From Methanomassiliicoccus sp. (lineage in GTDB: Archaea > Thermoplasmatota > Thermoplasmata > Methanomassiliicoccales > Methanomassiliicoccaceae): a stretch of 64,000 nucleotides of DNA. Location: NCBI GenBank assembly GCA_033485155.1, contig JAWQJJ010000001.1, positions 496,001 to 560,000 on the forward strand, written 5' to 3'. Each line of letters starts with the position of its first letter. Position 1 is the stretch's first letter. This document shows, in pieces, positions 42,563 to 50,036 of this stretch. The notes under the pieces are model-generated. The model did not search any database and was not told the origin of the DNA. It saw only the letters and a list, made by a program, of their open reading frames with translations. A program made the position numbers and the translations under genes.

Positions 42563-43189
42563 ATGATGGAGGCCTCTCTGATCATCGAGCTTCCCGACAC
42601 CTGGATGTCCGACATATGCGGACGCCATAAAACCACCATCCATATCCAGCGATGCCTACCGTACGGGTCGACGGGCGGACGCAGCCTCATCGAGATCGAC
42701 GAGGGCGAGGACCCCGGGATGATCGTGGGCGAGATCCAGAAGCATCCGGCCGTGGAACGAGTGGAGATCACCCGCACTGACGGGGGCAAAGTCGCGGCGA
42801 CAGTGGTGAACCGGACATGCCGAGCCGGCCAGATTCTGGCCGCGTCCGACTGCTTCATGGTGGGGGCGCAAAGCCTCGACGGGGGGCGGGTGAGGTGGAA
42901 GCTGATCACGGGAAGAGAGGGCTCCCTGCAGGCGCTGGTCGATGAACTCCGGAGGGCGGGAAGCAGGGTCGATATCGAGCGGGTGAGAGCGATCAAGGAC
43001 AAGTCCATATTGACGAGGAGGCAGGAGGAGGTCCTCTCCCTAGCGCTGAGAGAGGGCTATTACGACATGCCAAAGCGCGTCCACCTTTCCCAGCTGGCGA
43101 AGAGGCTCGGCATCTCCCCGTCCTCGCTGGGCGAGCTGCTCAAGAGAGCGGAGCGGACGGTCATCGAGGAACATCTGCGAGAGCTCTGA
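42563..43189 (+). CDS. Bacterio-opsin activator-type HTH regulator
   Basis: 208 residues. The C-terminal 60 residues are an HTH_10 domain: LTRRQEEVLSLALREGYYDM, PKRVHLSQLAKRLGISPSSLGELL and KRAERTVIEEHL, the standard archaeal Bat-type output. The N-terminus is a small sensor region with Cys19, Cys31, Cys87 and Cys98, which could sense metal or redox state, but this is inference. It precedes the NifX-like gene, whose leader contains hairpins, and may control it. Confidence 0.8.
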   Translation: MMEASLIIELPDTWMSDICGRHKTTIHIQRCLPYGSTGGRSLIEIDEGEDPGMIVGEIQKHPAVERVEITRTDGGKVAATVVNRTCRAGQILAASDCFMVGAQSLDGGRVRWKLITGREGSLQALVDELRRAGSRVDIERVRAIKDKSILTRRQEEVLSLALREGYYDMPKRVHLSQLAKRLGISPSSLGELLKRAERTVIEEHLREL

Positions 43190-43280
43190 CCGGACATATC
43201 CGGAACAATTCCCAAGCCTGGGAATGGGATGACCATCTGCGGGCATGGGCCAGGTTCCCTGGCTGAGAGATGCCCGGAGG
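43190..43280 (+). promoter_or_regulatory. Structured leader before the NifX-like gene
   Basis: Three perfect hairpins in a row: CCGGA-CATA-TCCGG (43190-43203), ATTCCCA-AGCC-TGGGAAT (43208-43225) and GCCAGG-TTC-CCTGGC (43249-43263), the last nested inside GGGCAT/ATGCCC (43241-43246 with 43270-43275). The outer stem touches the GGAGG ribosome site at 43276-43280. The first hairpins may also end the upstream transcript. Confidence 0.45.
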
Positions 43281-43286
43281 CTGACC

Positions 43287-43643
43287 ATGACCATCATAGC
43301 CATACCGACGCAGGGCAGCAAAGGGATGGACGACCGAGTGTACGAGCATTTTGGGAAGGCCCCTACCTTCACACTATTGAACCTGGAGACCGGAGGATTG
43401 ACCATCATCGACAATACCAGCGATCATATGGGCGGTGCGGTGAGCCCGCCCGAGCTGATCAGGTCGACGGGGGCGGACACCGTGGCCGTCGGTCACCTGG
43501 GAGCGAAGGCCGCGGACCGCTGTGCTGAGCTGGGGATCACCGTGCTGTGCGGGGCCCGGGGAAGGGTGAGGGACGTCATGGAGCAGGTCAGGGAGGGTCG
43601 GTTATCGTCCTCCGACCCAGGCCTGATATGTCAGCGCCATTGA
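43287..43643 (+). CDS. NifB/NifX-type (dinitrogenase FeMo cofactor) domain protein
   Basis: 118 residues from MTIIAIPTQGSKGMDDRVYE, the opening of the NifX/NafY fold, with HFGKAPTF and a C-terminal part GADTVAVGHLGAKAADRCAE. These proteins bind Fe-S clusters or Fe-Mo-like cofactors; in methanogens outside nitrogen fixation they are common companions of metal or Fe-S assembly genes. GGAGG lies 6 bases before the ATG. No nif genes are present, so a role in Mo/W or Fe-S handling is more likely. Its leader is strongly structured. Confidence 0.8.
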   Translation: MTIIAIPTQGSKGMDDRVYEHFGKAPTFTLLNLETGGLTIIDNTSDHMGGAVSPPELIRSTGADTVAVGHLGAKAADRCAELGITVLCGARGRVRDVMEQVREGRLSSSDPGLICQRH

Positions 43644-43665
43644 CCATTGGTCCCGGCGCTCCCCG

Positions 43666-44460
43666 TCACAGCCGGGACTTGGCTTCGGCGTACGACCGGT
43701 CCACGCAATCCAGATTGATATGCTCGGCCTCCAGGTCCCTAAGCTGGAAGCCGAAGGTGCGGACGAACTCGTCGATACGGGCGTCGAACCCCTCCTGGTC
43801 CCCCAGTCCGGTCTGGATCTTGAGCGCCAGCTTGTACCCGGCCATTTCGAACAACCACTTGATGGTGGCGAGGTCGTCCCCATCGATGCCCCGGGTGATC
43901 TCCATCTTTTTCATTAGCGTCCGCCAGTTCTCGGCCCAGCCCGGGGTTAGATAGAATACGCCTGGGTATCTTTTAAGAAGCCGCAGGTACCCGTCCGTTC
44001 CGCCGAGGACCGCGGCGATGCAGTCATCGACTGGTCTCTGCTGTTGGTCGGAGATGATGGTTATCGGTCGGCCCACCGTCCGGGACATGGAGCCCACGTC
44101 ACTGAAAGCATTGCCGCACAGGCCGTAGAAGAGGAGGATGGAACGGCAAACCAGGGCCATAGCGGCGGCGGTAGCCGAGACCTCCTCTCGCAACCGTTCG
44201 GGATGCTCGTGCAGGGCCATCGACTTCATGTACACCAGGAGAGCGAACCCTTCCGGGGACAGGTGCTCGATCTCATCCTCGCCGATGAGTGTGACCGGTG
44301 GTCGGCGGTCCAGGGCTAATAGCTTCCTCACTAGGTTCTTGGAATCCTCGTTGTCGACCACGAACAATCTAGAGATACTGCGATCACCGCGCACCGCGTA
44401 GACAAGCTCGTCCTCCAGGATGGGGCAGCCGATGATTCCGAGCACCTGGTCAGCGGGCAT
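43666..44460 (-). CDS. DUF1638 family protein
   Basis: 264 residues from MPADQVLGIIGCPILEDELV, matching the DUF1638 opening, with RLFVVDNEDSKNLVRKL, LLFYGLCGNAFSDV, DCIAAVLGGTDGYLRLLKRYPGVFYLTPGWAENW and DLEAEHINLD. DUF1638 proteins often occur with corrinoid methyltransferase genes in methanogens and anaerobes; their biochemical role is unknown. The start overlaps the upstream HTH gene by 11 bases, so the two are translated together. An upstream extension to 44649 is the antisense-like Arg/Ser-rich type and was dropped. Confidence 0.8.
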   Translation of the reverse strand: MPADQVLGIIGCPILEDELVYAVRGDRSISRLFVVDNEDSKNLVRKLLALDRRPPVTLIGEDEIEHLSPEGFALLVYMKSMALHEHPERLREEVSATAAAMALVCRSILLFYGLCGNAFSDVGSMSRTVGRPITIISDQQQRPVDDCIAAVLGGTDGYLRLLKRYPGVFYLTPGWAENWRTLMKKMEITRGIDGDDLATIKWLFEMAGYKLALKIQTGLGDQEGFDARIDEFVRTFGFQLRDLEAEHINLDCVDRSYAEAKSRL

Positions 44461-45223
44461 CGCCGTCCTCCGCATCCGGACCCGGCCCGAGACGGTGGAC
44501 GATCTCCTCGGTCCACTGGAGGGCGACGACCCCACGCTCGGTGATGCGGTACAGATGCCTGCGGCGGTCTGCCTCCACGTACCCGGCCTCGATGAGTGCC
44601 CGGAGGTGGAACTGTAAGTGGCCTGTGCGCAGCTCCACCGCCCGGCCAAGCTCGCTCAGGCTTCGCTCCCCCCGGCGCAGGGTGGTGAGGACTTTGATCC
44701 GCCAGGCGTTGGCAAGAGGGTCGAGGATCCTCTCGGCGCGGTCGGCGGGGACGGGCTCTCGGGGAGCGGCGGCCCTTACCGCTGAAGGTCCCGGCCCGAG
44801 CCTGGTGATGAGTCCATCGTACACCTGCAGCACCGCCCTCACCCTCCGCACGGTCTCCTTGGCCCCCCGTGAGCAATCGTCGTCCTGGCAGGCAGAGCAC
44901 TCGCCGGAGATGAGGCCCTCCACCTCGTCCAGGAGCTCCTTGGCGCCCTTGACGTCGTCCCTCATGAACCTGTCCGCGGCCGCGTCTACCGCTCCCTCCA
45001 GCTTGGCTAGGCATACCGACTTCAGCTCGCACTGGGAGGATGCGGTGAGCGTGGGAGCCTCGCTCTGGAAGGTACGGCGCCCCTCCTCCCCCACGGCCAC
45101 TCTGATCTGTTCCAGGAACGCGCTCTTTATATCAGCATAGCGCAGACGTACCATATGGTCGCCCAAGGTGCCCATCTCGCTCCTCAGGGACCTTATCTCC
45201 TCTATCATGTCTTGACTGGTCAT
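44450..45223 (-). CDS. ArsR-like winged-helix regulator paired with DUF1638
   Basis: 257 residues. The C-terminal 90 residues are an ArsR-type winged helix (RILDPLANAWRIKVLTTLRR, LSELGRAVELRTGHLQFHLR, YRITERGVVALQ). The N-terminal 150 residues are mostly helical, with a Cys cluster (SGECSACQDDDC) that may bind metal or a cluster. A TATTG/CAATA inverted repeat at 45239-45253 in the divergent promoter region is a candidate operator. It probably regulates itself, DUF1638 and perhaps the divergent PNPOx-like gene. Confidence 0.78.
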   Translation of the reverse strand: MTSQDMIEEIRSLRSEMGTLGDHMVRLRYADIKSAFLEQIRVAVGEEGRRTFQSEAPTLTASSQCELKSVCLAKLEGAVDAAADRFMRDDVKGAKELLDEVEGLISGECSACQDDDCSRGAKETVRRVRAVLQVYDGLITRLGPGPSAVRAAAPREPVPADRAERILDPLANAWRIKVLTTLRRGERSLSELGRAVELRTGHLQFHLRALIEAGYVEADRRRHLYRITERGVVALQWTEEIVHRLGPGPDAEDGDAR

Positions 45224-45293
45224 GGTTGAATAGAAAAGTATTGTTTGGCAATATTAAAGTATTTTGTATGCCCTCCTATGACTCGGTGAGAAA
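45224..45293. promoter_or_regulatory. Divergent promoter with inverted repeat
   Basis: AT-rich spacer. TATTG-TTTGG-CAATA (45239-45253) has perfect 5-base arms and is followed by AATATTAAAGTATT, a TATA-like stretch that can serve the gene at 45294. Confidence 0.45.
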
Positions 45294-45704
45294 ATGGTTG
45301 CATTACCTGACGACGTTTTCGCCCTGTTGAACGAGCAGAAGGCAGCGAAGGTATTGGGAACGAGGAGCGCCAACAACGATGTGCATATAATCAACGTCGG
45401 TGGCTCTGGGGCCATCGACCCGGAGACCATCTTCATCGGTGAGATCTTCATGCACAAGACCAGCGAGAACCTGAAGCTGGCCCAGAAGGAGAAGACCAAG
45501 GTCTCCGTACTGGTGTCCCAGGGCTTCAAGTCCTACGAGGTCAAGGCCTCGGTGAAGGACTACATGACCTCTGGCCCGGTGTTCGACAAGATGGCCGGGG
45601 TGTTCAAGTCTATGAAGTTCGATCTGAAGGGCCTGTGGCTGCTGAAGGTGGAAGAGGTTTGGAACGAGAGCCCGACCTACGATGCGGGCAAGAGGATGGT
45701 CTGA
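45294..45704 (+). CDS. Pyridoxamine 5'-phosphate oxidase-like flavin-binding protein
   Basis: 136 residues with the split-barrel pattern: VFALLNEQKAAKVLGTRSAN, DPETIFIGEIFMHKTSENLKL, KVSVLVSQGFKSYEVKASV. Small PNPOx-like proteins of methanogens bind FMN or F420 and act on unknown substrates. It is divergent from the ArsR-like regulator. A T-rich stretch (CCTCTTTTTT, about 45731-45746) follows the gene and may terminate it. Confidence 0.7.
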   Translation: MVALPDDVFALLNEQKAAKVLGTRSANNDVHIINVGGSGAIDPETIFIGEIFMHKTSENLKLAQKEKTKVSVLVSQGFKSYEVKASVKDYMTSGPVFDKMAGVFKSMKFDLKGLWLLKVEEVWNESPTYDAGKRMV

Positions 45705-45759
45705 AGGTCGCATATCCCTCCAGTAAACCACTTCCCTCTTTTTTCAACATGCTTCCGCC

Positions 45760-46119
45760 TCAGATGAGGACGGCGATCCCCACCACGCCATAGCTGACGA
45801 GTTCGATGGACGGGTTCCCATCCTTGGCCAGGAGGTCCGCGGCGGCGGAATGGGCCTCATCCGGAACGATGACCAGCGCCTTCCCCCCGGCCAGTGTGAC
45901 CTCGGTGAACTGGTCCAGGGCCTCCGGGCGGTCGAGGCTCCCCTCGCTCTCCACGAACTCCACGTATATGACGCGGTCCCACAGATCGGAGACGATTATC
46001 TCTCCCCTCTCTCCCCTCCGTTCGAGGAAGATGTTGTAGTCGGTCTTCGTGCCTGGGATCTCGTGCTCCAGCATCCTGAGCCGAGCCTCCACGATCCTTT
46101 CGATGGTGGTTCCGGGCAT
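45760..46119 (-). CDS. Conserved hypothetical protein (119 aa)
   Basis: 119 residues: MPGTTIERIVEARLRMLEHE, then TDYNIFLERRGERGEIIVSD, RVIYVEFVESEGSLDRPEAL and a final ELVSYGVVGIAVLI. The alternating beta and alpha pattern with VIYVEF and ALVIVPDEAH resembles a small Rossmann or nuclease-like fold, but no catalytic motif is clear. It follows the TetR gene on the same strand with about 50 bases between, so they may share a transcript. Function unknown. Confidence 0.6.
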   Translation of the reverse strand: MPGTTIERIVEARLRMLEHEIPGTKTDYNIFLERRGERGEIIVSDLWDRVIYVEFVESEGSLDRPEALDQFTEVTLAGGKALVIVPDEAHSAAADLLAKDGNPSIELVSYGVVGIAVLI

Positions 46120-46168
46120 GCCAGCGCCTCGGAACCCACCGTATAAAACGGTTGCGCCCGTTGGGACG

Positions 46169-46771
46169 TCAGAACGGCATAGGGACGGCGGTCTTGGTGG
46201 AAGGCTTCAGCTTGGCGCGGACGCCCGCCACCCACGCCTTCTTGACAGCCGGCAGCTTCTTGCCCTGGAGAAGCTGGGCAGTGTACTCGATGAATGATGT
46301 GACCATGTCCTCGTTGACCTTCTCCACTCCCTCCACCTCGTCGATGATGGAGTCGTTGACCATCTGCATGAGGTATGCCTTGACCGCGAAGTTGACGTTC
46401 TTCGAGGACCGCTTGACGATCTCCATCAGCGTCCGGTCCTCGGTGGCCTGATAGATGATGTTGAGATGAAGCTCGGGGCCGAAAGGCATCAGCCCGTCCT
46501 TGATGCCATCGAACATCTCTTCGATATGGGATTCCAGGTCCCCGGTGTGAATCGTCCGGAAACGCTCTTCCATCTTCCTCTGGCCGATGCGGAAGGCGGC
46601 GATCAGGAGCTCCTCCTTGGTCGGATAGAGGGCTCTGACCTCGGCGACCGGCACGCCTGACGCCTTGGCGATATCCGTCAGGGTGACATTGGAAAAGCCC
46701 TTGCTGGCGAAGAGCTCCATGGCCGGCTTGATGATCTTCGAGGGGTCCGCTTTCTTCTTGGTCCCAGGCAT
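46169..46771 (-). CDS. TetR/AcrR-family transcriptional regulator
   Basis: 200 residues. The DNA-binding domain is MPGTKKKADPSKIIKPAMEL then FASKGFSNVTLTDIAKASGV with PVAEVRALYPTKEELLIAAF, a slightly divergent recognition helix (VPVAEVRALYP in place of the usual sxxtlYyhF). The C-terminal helical domain is of ordinary size. No clear palindrome was found in the short upstream spacer. Its target may be the downstream hypothetical gene. Confidence 0.8.
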   Translation of the reverse strand: MPGTKKKADPSKIIKPAMELFASKGFSNVTLTDIAKASGVPVAEVRALYPTKEELLIAAFRIGQRKMEERFRTIHTGDLESHIEEMFDGIKDGLMPFGPELHLNIIYQATEDRTLMEIVKRSSKNVNFAVKAYLMQMVNDSIIDEVEGVEKVNEDMVTSFIEYTAQLLQGKKLPAVKKAWVAGVRAKLKPSTKTAVPMPF

Positions 46772-46797
46772 GTGACCGCCTATGACGAGGCCTCGAT

Positions 46798-47149
46798 TTA
46801 AATGTGGTTGTCGCCGCCCTGCTGCCCCTCGCGGAGGCCATCAGGTATCAGCCGAAAGCCGTATTCCACATGGACGTCGGGTAGGCGATCATGCGCTCTG
46901 AACCCCCGTGCCGATCGGTCGTGAAGGATGGCTATGTCCACGTCGCCGGGAAAGTGGAGGAGGAAGGCCCGCCCGATGATTCCGATGGCCAGAGTGATGT
47001 GTGCGTCATGCATACACCAGACAGTTGAAGATGACCTGGGCGTGGATGAACACGAACGCGGGGAGGGCGAACGGCCATTGCGGCCCGGACGGGTCGTCGA
47101 GCACCACGAGGTCGGCGACGACGCCGGTACCGGCACCTTGAATATGCAT
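46798..47149 (-). pseudogene. Possible decayed or frameshifted small gene
   Basis: Two overlapping minus-strand frames share GC-rich third positions. The first (47149 to 47006) reads MHIQGAGTGVVADLVVLDDP and ends in FIHAQVIFNCLVYA; the second, in another frame from MHDAHITLAIGIIGRAFLLH, ends at 46798. Together they would make about 115 residues if one frameshift were corrected. No family is recognised, and the plus strand also has an open frame (46928-47158), so the coding claim is weak. Confidence 0.2.
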
Positions 47150-47174
47150 CCGCGCTGAAGGATGCCCGAGAGGT

Positions 47175-48356
47175 ATGAGGAACGGCGGTTTATCGACGGC
47201 CATCGATCTCATGACTAAGTTTGCGTCCCGAACCGGCCTGGAACCGGAGGGCGCCGGACCGCGGCGGTACCTGTGGACCGACTCCTTTGCGGTGTGCAAC
47301 TTTCTCGAACTCCACCGCCTAACCGGGGAGGACAGGTTCCGTAGGCTCGCGCTTCGCCTGGTGGACCAGGTGCACCGCGTCCTGGGTCGCCACCGAGGGG
47401 ACGACGGGCGGAGGGGATGGATCAGCGGCCTTCCCGAGGATGAGGGCCGTGAACACCCGACCGCCGGAGGGCTGCGTATCGGGAAGAAAGTGTCGGAGCG
47501 TGCCCCCGGGGAATCAATGGATCCACGGGAGGAATGGGACCGGGACGGGCAGTACCTGCATTATCTCACCAAGTGGATGCATGCCCTGGCTCGGGTGAGT
47601 GAGGTAGCCGCTGAGCCCCGGTATCTGAGGTGGGCTATTGAGCTGGCCGCGGTGGCCCAGGAGAGGTTTGCCTACAACCATCCCAGCGGGGGGAGGAGAA
47701 TGTTCTGGAAGATGAGCATCGGCCTCGACCGCCCCCTCGTATTGTCCATGGGTCAGCACGACGCCCTCGACGCCTTCGTTACCTACCGCGAGCTCCAGCT
47801 GGCCGAGGAGCAGTTTCCCGAAGCCTCGTTTCCCGATCTGGGGCCGGCCATCGAGGACGCCACCGCGATGTGCAGGAAAGGCAGCTGGGCGACCGATGAT
47901 CCGCTGGGGGTGGGGTCGCTGCTCATTGATGCCTGGAGGGTGGCGAGTATGGAGGACGGCACCACCCTCGGTTTGCTGCGGCACATCTCCGCGGAGTCTG
48001 CCGTGAGCATGGCGGCGGTCGGGGAGATGGACTGCGACATTCCTGCCACGCACCGCCTGGCCTTCCGGGAGCTGGGGCTATCCATCGGCCTGCACGCGGC
48101 GGAGCGTCTGGACGCCCGCCCGGGAGGGATGGACGAGGTGCTGGCTGATGAGTTCGACATCCTGCGGAGCCACGCACCCCTGGGAAGGCGGATCGAGGCG
48201 TTCTGGTCCGATCTCCGCAACCGCGACAATGACCTGTGGCGGGAGCATGAGGACATCGACACGGTAATGCTCGCCACCAGTCTGGTGCCGGATGGCTTTC
48301 TTCGGGTGTGGGTTCCGGCCGAGGTTCCGATCATGACCGAGGAGAGGGCCCGCTAG
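47175..48356 (+). CDS. Six-hairpin glycosidase-like hypothetical protein
   Basis: 393 residues: repeated helix pairs (FLELHRLTGEDRFRRLALRL, KWMHALARVSEVAAEPRYLR, LELAAVAQERFAYN, GGRRMFWKMSIGLDRPLVLS) give the look of an (alpha/alpha)6 barrel, as in glycoside hydrolases and epimerases. I see no proven catalytic pair, although a WDRDGQYLHYLTKW segment is conserved-looking. It has no signal peptide. The last 4 bases overlap the convergent AMP-binding gene. Function unknown; sugar processing is a guess from the fold. Confidence 0.6.
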   Translation: MRNGGLSTAIDLMTKFASRTGLEPEGAGPRRYLWTDSFAVCNFLELHRLTGEDRFRRLALRLVDQVHRVLGRHRGDDGRRGWISGLPEDEGREHPTAGGLRIGKKVSERAPGESMDPREEWDRDGQYLHYLTKWMHALARVSEVAAEPRYLRWAIELAAVAQERFAYNHPSGGRRMFWKMSIGLDRPLVLSMGQHDALDAFVTYRELQLAEEQFPEASFPDLGPAIEDATAMCRKGSWATDDPLGVGSLLIDAWRVASMEDGTTLGLLRHISAESAVSMAAVGEMDCDIPATHRLAFRELGLSIGLHAAERLDARPGGMDEVLADEFDILRSHAPLGRRIEAFWSDLRNRDNDLWREHEDIDTVMLATSLVPDGFLRVWVPAEVPIMTEERAR

Positions 48357-49975
48357 GCCTCGAGCTTCTCCCTGACCATGGTGCGGAACTCCGCCTCTCC
48401 CTCGACCTTGTAGATGCGCTTCGGCTTGAGCTGACCCAGGGACCGGCCCTCCCTGACCCGGCGATCGATCTCCCGCTGCACAACGCTGTACGCGCCCGAC
48501 CCGGTCACCACGACCTCGACCCGGCCCAGTTCGTGGCCGATCTGCAGGGTGTGGTGGGGGTCGTCACACTCCCGGAGTAGGTGGCGGAGGGTATCCTTCG
48601 AGAACCGGTCCCGGTCCTCGACGTCCTTGTCCGGGATGACCAGGAAGCACAGCCGTCCGGGATCGCCTTTGATGTTGTACAGCTCCCACCATCGCACGTT
48701 GTTCGGCCTCTGCAGCGCCTCGTGGATGTGATGAGAGTAGATCTTGTTGCCCAGGAAGGACCCCATCTCGTCGGGGACCTCGAAGTCGAGAGTTTCCACG
48801 GACCGGCCGAGCACCTTGATGAGAGGCATTGTGGCCCATATCCCGCCATCGACGTCGATGCGGACCTTCGCGGCGGGGTCCAGTACCTCGATCATGTCTC
48901 CGGTGGGGTACCTTACCAGGGGCAGGCTCTCCCCCGGGCGGGTGATCAGCAGCTCACCCCTCATCCCTGCCTCCCAGGCGGGCCATGGAACGCCCCTCAC
49001 CGAAGTACCCTCCCGCAATCCCCTGACCACCTCGGCGGGATCAGCCAGCTCCGGCACCATTGCATGGACGAAGAGATATAACCCCCGGTCCCGGTGGTCC
49101 AGCTGAGCCGCCAGGACGGGGTTCTCGGTGCTACCCAGGACATCGTGGAAGATCATGTGGGGGAAGGCTGCCCGAAGGTCCTGCACGTATGGGGTGAGCG
49201 GCTCCGCATAGGTAAGGGCCAGTCGGGTGGAGGATAGCGTTCGGCGGAGCCGATTCAGATCAATGCGGGAGAGGTACAGCGAAGTGGCGACGTCGGCCAT
49301 AGCCCCGGGCAGATGGTAGTCGCGCCTCAGCTTCTCCTTTACCACTCCCTCCAGGAAGCCGGGCTCCGCGATCGAGCGGGCCAGGAAGTAGAGGACCAGC
49401 GAGGGGCAGGACAAAACATCGATGCGGTCCGCGCGGGACGCCTGGCGCAGCGCCCCCATGAGGTCCGAGTCCCGGGTCAGCAGGGTGGTCAGCTTCTCCA
49501 GCCCCACGAGGTCGCTGGTCAGCTCCAGCATCGCTCCCGAGACGTTCGGTCGGGCGCCCCCCAGGTTCCATCCCACGTCTCCTTGGCGTACTCCAACCAT
49601 GCGGCATAGCACCGCGAAGTCCATGGTCAGGCGGTCGACGTCCCCTTTGGTGTAGTACATACACTTGGGGCTGCCGGTGGAGCCCGAGGTCTTGAAGACC
49701 TGGTCCGCAGGCGTCAGCAGGCAGCGCTCCGGGCCCTCGGCGGCCATCGCCGCCTCGATCATGGAATAAGGAGTCAGCGGGAGATCGGACAAGGCTTCCA
49801 GGTCGGAAACCTCCCAGGTACGGCCGGCGTATACGGCCGAACGTTGTAGCTGGGAAGTGATCGACCGGAGCATGTCCTCCTGCCGAGAGGTCCGCTCCCC
49901 CGGGGGAACAATAACGTCCCGCCTGATGCGGAGGGCGACCCGGTCCTCGGTCTGGCCGTTCATCGACGGGTGCAT
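48353..49975 (-). CDS. AMP-binding enzyme of the LuxE/PaaK-like type
   Basis: About 540 residues from MHPSMNGQTEDRVALRIRRD. The adenylation loop is VFKTSGSTGSPKCMYYT; later motifs are VLGSTENPVLAA, LVRYPTGDMIEVLD and a C-terminal KPKRIYKVEGEAEF. The pattern is closest to phenylacetate-CoA ligase and acyl-protein synthetase rather than FadD. It probably activates an aryl or fatty acid. The longer reading from 50023 starts with TTG upstream of an AT-rich TATA-like GATTAATATCC, so 49975 (or ATG 49963) is preferred. No partner reductase or transferase is adjacent. Confidence 0.72.
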   Translation of the reverse strand: MHPSMNGQTEDRVALRIRRDVIVPPGERTSRQEDMLRSITSQLQRSAVYAGRTWEVSDLEALSDLPLTPYSMIEAAMAAEGPERCLLTPADQVFKTSGSTGSPKCMYYTKGDVDRLTMDFAVLCRMVGVRQGDVGWNLGGARPNVSGAMLELTSDLVGLEKLTTLLTRDSDLMGALRQASRADRIDVLSCPSLVLYFLARSIAEPGFLEGVVKEKLRRDYHLPGAMADVATSLYLSRIDLNRLRRTLSSTRLALTYAEPLTPYVQDLRAAFPHMIFHDVLGSTENPVLAAQLDHRDRGLYLFVHAMVPELADPAEVVRGLREGTSVRGVPWPAWEAGMRGELLITRPGESLPLVRYPTGDMIEVLDPAAKVRIDVDGGIWATMPLIKVLGRSVETLDFEVPDEMGSFLGNKIYSHHIHEALQRPNNVRWWELYNIKGDPGRLCFLVIPDKDVEDRDRFSKDTLRHLLRECDDPHHTLQIGHELGRVEVVVTGSGAYSVVQREIDRRVREGRSLGQLKPKRIYKVEGEAEFRTMVREKLEA

Positions 49976-50036
49976 GAGGGCCTGGATATTAATCCTCGCC
50001 ACGTGGTTGGCACGGGCGAGCAATCACTCGTCCGGC

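Noticed and set aside
43287-43643. NifX-like protein as evidence for nitrogen fixation
   Set aside because: No nifHDKENB genes are in the window, and NifX-like domains are common in methanogens that do not fix nitrogen.
46928-47158. 76-residue plus-strand frame
   Set aside because: It has no domain and ends just before the real start at 47175; its codon pattern is no better than the opposite strand.
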